Positions 62,255 through 64,000 of a stretch of DNA of 64,000 nt are shown here, piece by piece. The position numbers were made by a program, and so were the translations under genes. The notes below the pieces were generated by a model. That model saw nothing but the letters and a program-made list of their open reading frames with translations. It was not told the origin of the DNA and did not search any database. Numbering within the stretch: position 1 is the stretch's first letter; the number at the start of each line of letters is the position of its first letter. The stretch covers positions 3,410,001-3,474,000 of the forward strand of contig OY969905.1 in NCBI GenBank assembly GCA_963704455.1, in the 5' to 3' direction. The stretch comes from DASTCZ01 sp963704455. Its GTDB lineage: Bacteria; Acidobacteriota; Terriglobia; Acidiferrales; UBA7541.

Positions 62255-64000
62255 TTATTTCTCGATCGTCGCTCGTAACTGCGTGCCGAAGTCATAGAGG
62301 GCTTGCCTTAAGAGGATTTTCGATGGGGAAATCATATATAGGATCCAATTCATCGGTGGCCCCGTCGCGGGCGTAGTTGTCAAAGTTCCTCGGCCATTCG
62401 CCCCGATTGCGTAGGTGCCTGTAAATGTGCTCCCCATGCCGATTCCGTTTCCATCGATGGCATCCACAGTCCCGCTCAGGTTGCCGTTCCCGTCTGCCGT
62501 CACGATCCCGCTGCCTGATCCCAGAAACAGATATATTCCATATGCGTTCAGAACGTAATCACCTGAGATGGAGGCATTGTTGAACGGCCCCCCGGATTGG
62601 CTCTCCAACGTTCCGAGCCCGAGGACGAACGCCTCTCCCGGCGCCACGAGATAGAAAACTGCCGGGAGCCCCCCCGGGAACTGGGTTCCGGAGAGATTGA
62701 GCGTTCCGCCGCCAAGCCCGTCTCCGTCCACCGTGTACGACCCGCTAAACGGCACGCTCGTGGCCACGTTATTTGCATCCACCACATCGCTTGTCCCGCT
62801 CACCGTTCCTACCCCGTCGAATGTCGCCAGCTCTACGTTGAGATCGCCCGGTCTGTAATCATCGTTATTAAGAACATCGCCGGAATAAATGACGGTCGCC
62901 CCACTCAACGAGCTTGCGTCGAACGGCCCTGCGGACCGGCGCAGGGCAGTTCCTGCAAGGAATGTCTCGTTAGCCGTGTTGTTGGATAGGCCGTCGGTCT
63001 CAAAAAAAAGTAATTCGTTCGCAGAAATCATGTAGAACACAAAATCAGAAAAGGGCGTGGTCGATCCATCAAAATTCATTTTTGCAGTCCCTCTCCCCTG
63101 TGCATCAACGTTGTACGTGCCCGCGAATGATAGAGGCTGTGAATCGATCCCAGGGCCATTTCCAAGCGTGGCGGTTTGCCCCGCGCTCAACAACCCACTC
63201 TTCGCCGTGAACCTGCCTGTCGCCTCGTAGGTAAAGAATGTGGGTTCAAAAAAAAAGCCATTGGGGGTGGGTTTCATAATGAACGCAAAGTCTCCCGCAA
63301 TGGCATCGTTCGTGAACGCCGTCGGGTCTTGTCGCGCAAAATACCCGCTGACATAGCGCACTTCGCTGATACCCTGAAAAACAACGCCGTCACTTAGTCC
63401 ACCACCCAATTTCCCGCGGCTTGCCACCCCGGATACAAACGAATCCAGCGCAAACGAGAAAGAATACGAATAGCTAAGGGCCGGGTCGAAATCAGAGCCC
63501 AGGACCAGCGTCATTGCGCCGCGATTGTCCGAACCGATGGAATACGTTCCGCCGATGATCGGAGTGTTTAGGCAACTACACAAGGAACCGCCGTCGTATA
63601 ATGAAAAGGCTCCGTCGAAGACTCCACTGGTAATATGGCCGTTCCCGTCGGCAGAAATGCTTCCGGCTAGGACATCTGTCCCGCCGGTATCCGGGTCCCC
63701 TTGTGTACTATCAGTGATAAGGAACGCATAAGACCCGGCCAGCTTGGCATTGTTCGCGTTGGCTCCGAGTATCAGTGTGGCCGAGCCGCGGATGGACGCA
63801 TCCGCGACGGAAGTCGCTGTAACGTTCACAATTGGCGGATTTGGGCTTGAATTGGGCGCCTCGAAATTCCCGCTTGAGTCAATCGTTCCGCAGCTCGCTC
63901 CCGCGCAACCGGTTCCAGATACGCTCCAGTTGACCACGGGTATGGCGCCCGCCGGTACTCCCTCTGCCGTGAATTGCTGCACTCCATTAATTTGGACCGT
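62255..64000 (-). CDS. Large secreted Ig-like/repeat protein, C-terminal part (runs off the right edge)
   Basis: The minus-strand frame is open from the window edge to the stop at 62255. An internal GTG at 63982 could start it, but TVQINGVQQFTAEGVPA in frame before and after it looks like the inside of a bacterial Ig-like (Big) domain, so the gene probably continues beyond the window. Repeated units of about 90-120 residues follow, with calcium-loop-like Gly/Asp-rich phrases such as ADGNGHITSGVFDG and DGNGNLSGTVDAIDGNG. Surface protein; no enzyme motif. Confidence 0.75.
   Translation of the reverse strand, partial: TVQINGVQQFTAEGVPAGAIPVVNWSVSGTGCAGASCGTIDSSGNFEAPNSSPNPPIVNVTATSVADASIRGSATLILGANANNAKLAGSYAFLITDSTQGDPDTGGTDVLAGSISADGNGHITSGVFDGAFSLYDGGSLCSCLNTPIIGGTYSIGSDNRGAMTLVLGSDFDPALSYSYSFSFALDSFVSGVASRGKLGGGLSDGVVFQGISEVRYVSGYFARQDPTAFTNDAIAGDFAFIMKPTPNGFFFEPTFFTYEATGRFTAKSGLLSAGQTATLGNGPGIDSQPLSFAGTYNVDAQGRGTAKMNFDGSTTPFSDFVFYMISANELLFFETDGLSNNTANETFLAGTALRRSAGPFDASSLSGATVIYSGDVLNNDDYRPGDLNVELATFDGVGTVSGTSDVVDANNVATSVPFSGSYTVDGDGLGGGTLNLSGTQFPGGLPAVFYLVAPGEAFVLGLGTLESQSGGPFNNASISGDYVLNAYGIYLFLGSGSGIVTADGNGNLSGTVDAIDGNGIGMGSTFTGTYAIGANGRGTLTTTPATGPPMNWILYMISPSKILLRQALYDFGTQLRATIEK

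Overview
The window looks like a chromosomal contig of an acidobacterium (GC-rich, probably an uncultured soil Acidobacteriota). This is inferred from the mix of families: SulP and M61 proteins, two-gene RHS loci, DGPF/DinB/ECF42 clusters, LytSR with a LiaF-like protein, and a split ATP synthase locus with b' and b subunits. No marker was searched against a database. There is no rRNA, CRISPR array, insertion sequence or prophage.\n\nLayout. 1-3.3 kb: the N-terminal part of thiL (minus strand), an M23 peptidase and a membrane-anchored unknown, then a spacer with three 27-bp repeats. 3.3-9.7 kb is the accessory island: a consensus-like promoter, a small secreted protein, a 1467-residue secreted RHS/YD-repeat protein with an unusual cysteine-rich tail, an AT-rich gene for a small multi-span membrane protein (candidate immunity) and a small secreted protein. 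9.7-24.5 kb is a conserved information-processing block: tRNA-Thr(TGT), Tyr(GTA), Thr(GGT), Gly(TCC), a GIY-YIG ORF fused to the tRNA-Gly tail, tuf, rpmG, tRNA-Trp, secE, nusG, rplK-A-J-L, rpoB and rpoC, closed by a strong terminator. Five copies of a 20-bp palindrome sit among the tRNA genes.\n\n24.5-48 kb is housekeeping and envelope biology: an MBL-fold enzyme, gatCA, an M61 peptidase, a SulP transporter, a LolA-like protein, a PHP/glycosyltransferase pair, ispG, an SPFH protein, an HD protein, a zinc-ribbon XRE regulator, a LytS/LytTR two-component system with LiaF-like and other membrane proteins, glpX and a glutaryl-CoA dehydrogenase-like gene. 48-54.3 kb: the ATP synthase operon atpF'-F-H-A-G-D-C, without the a and c subunit genes, behind a good sigma-70 promoter. 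54.4-57 kb: a glutaredoxin-like protein and a class A beta-lactamase/nagA pair.\n\n57-64 kb: a PadR regulator bracketed by a 49-bp direct repeat, then an ECF42-type stress module (DinB, a DUF1579-like secreted protein, two DGPF/YCII proteins, and the sigma factor with a long C-terminal extension). Three promoters there share TGTCGA-N16-CGTC, which is the promoter type I know for ECF42 sigma factors. The window ends inside a large secreted Ig-like protein.\n\nMost interesting: (1) the RHS protein with an 18-cysteine tail, a G9 slippage tract at the core/tail joint and an adjacent candidate immunity gene; (2) the GIY-YIG ORF between two copies of a tRNA-Gly tail; (3) the self-consistent ECF42 regulon; (4) an eight-cysteine insertion near the N-terminus of RpoB.
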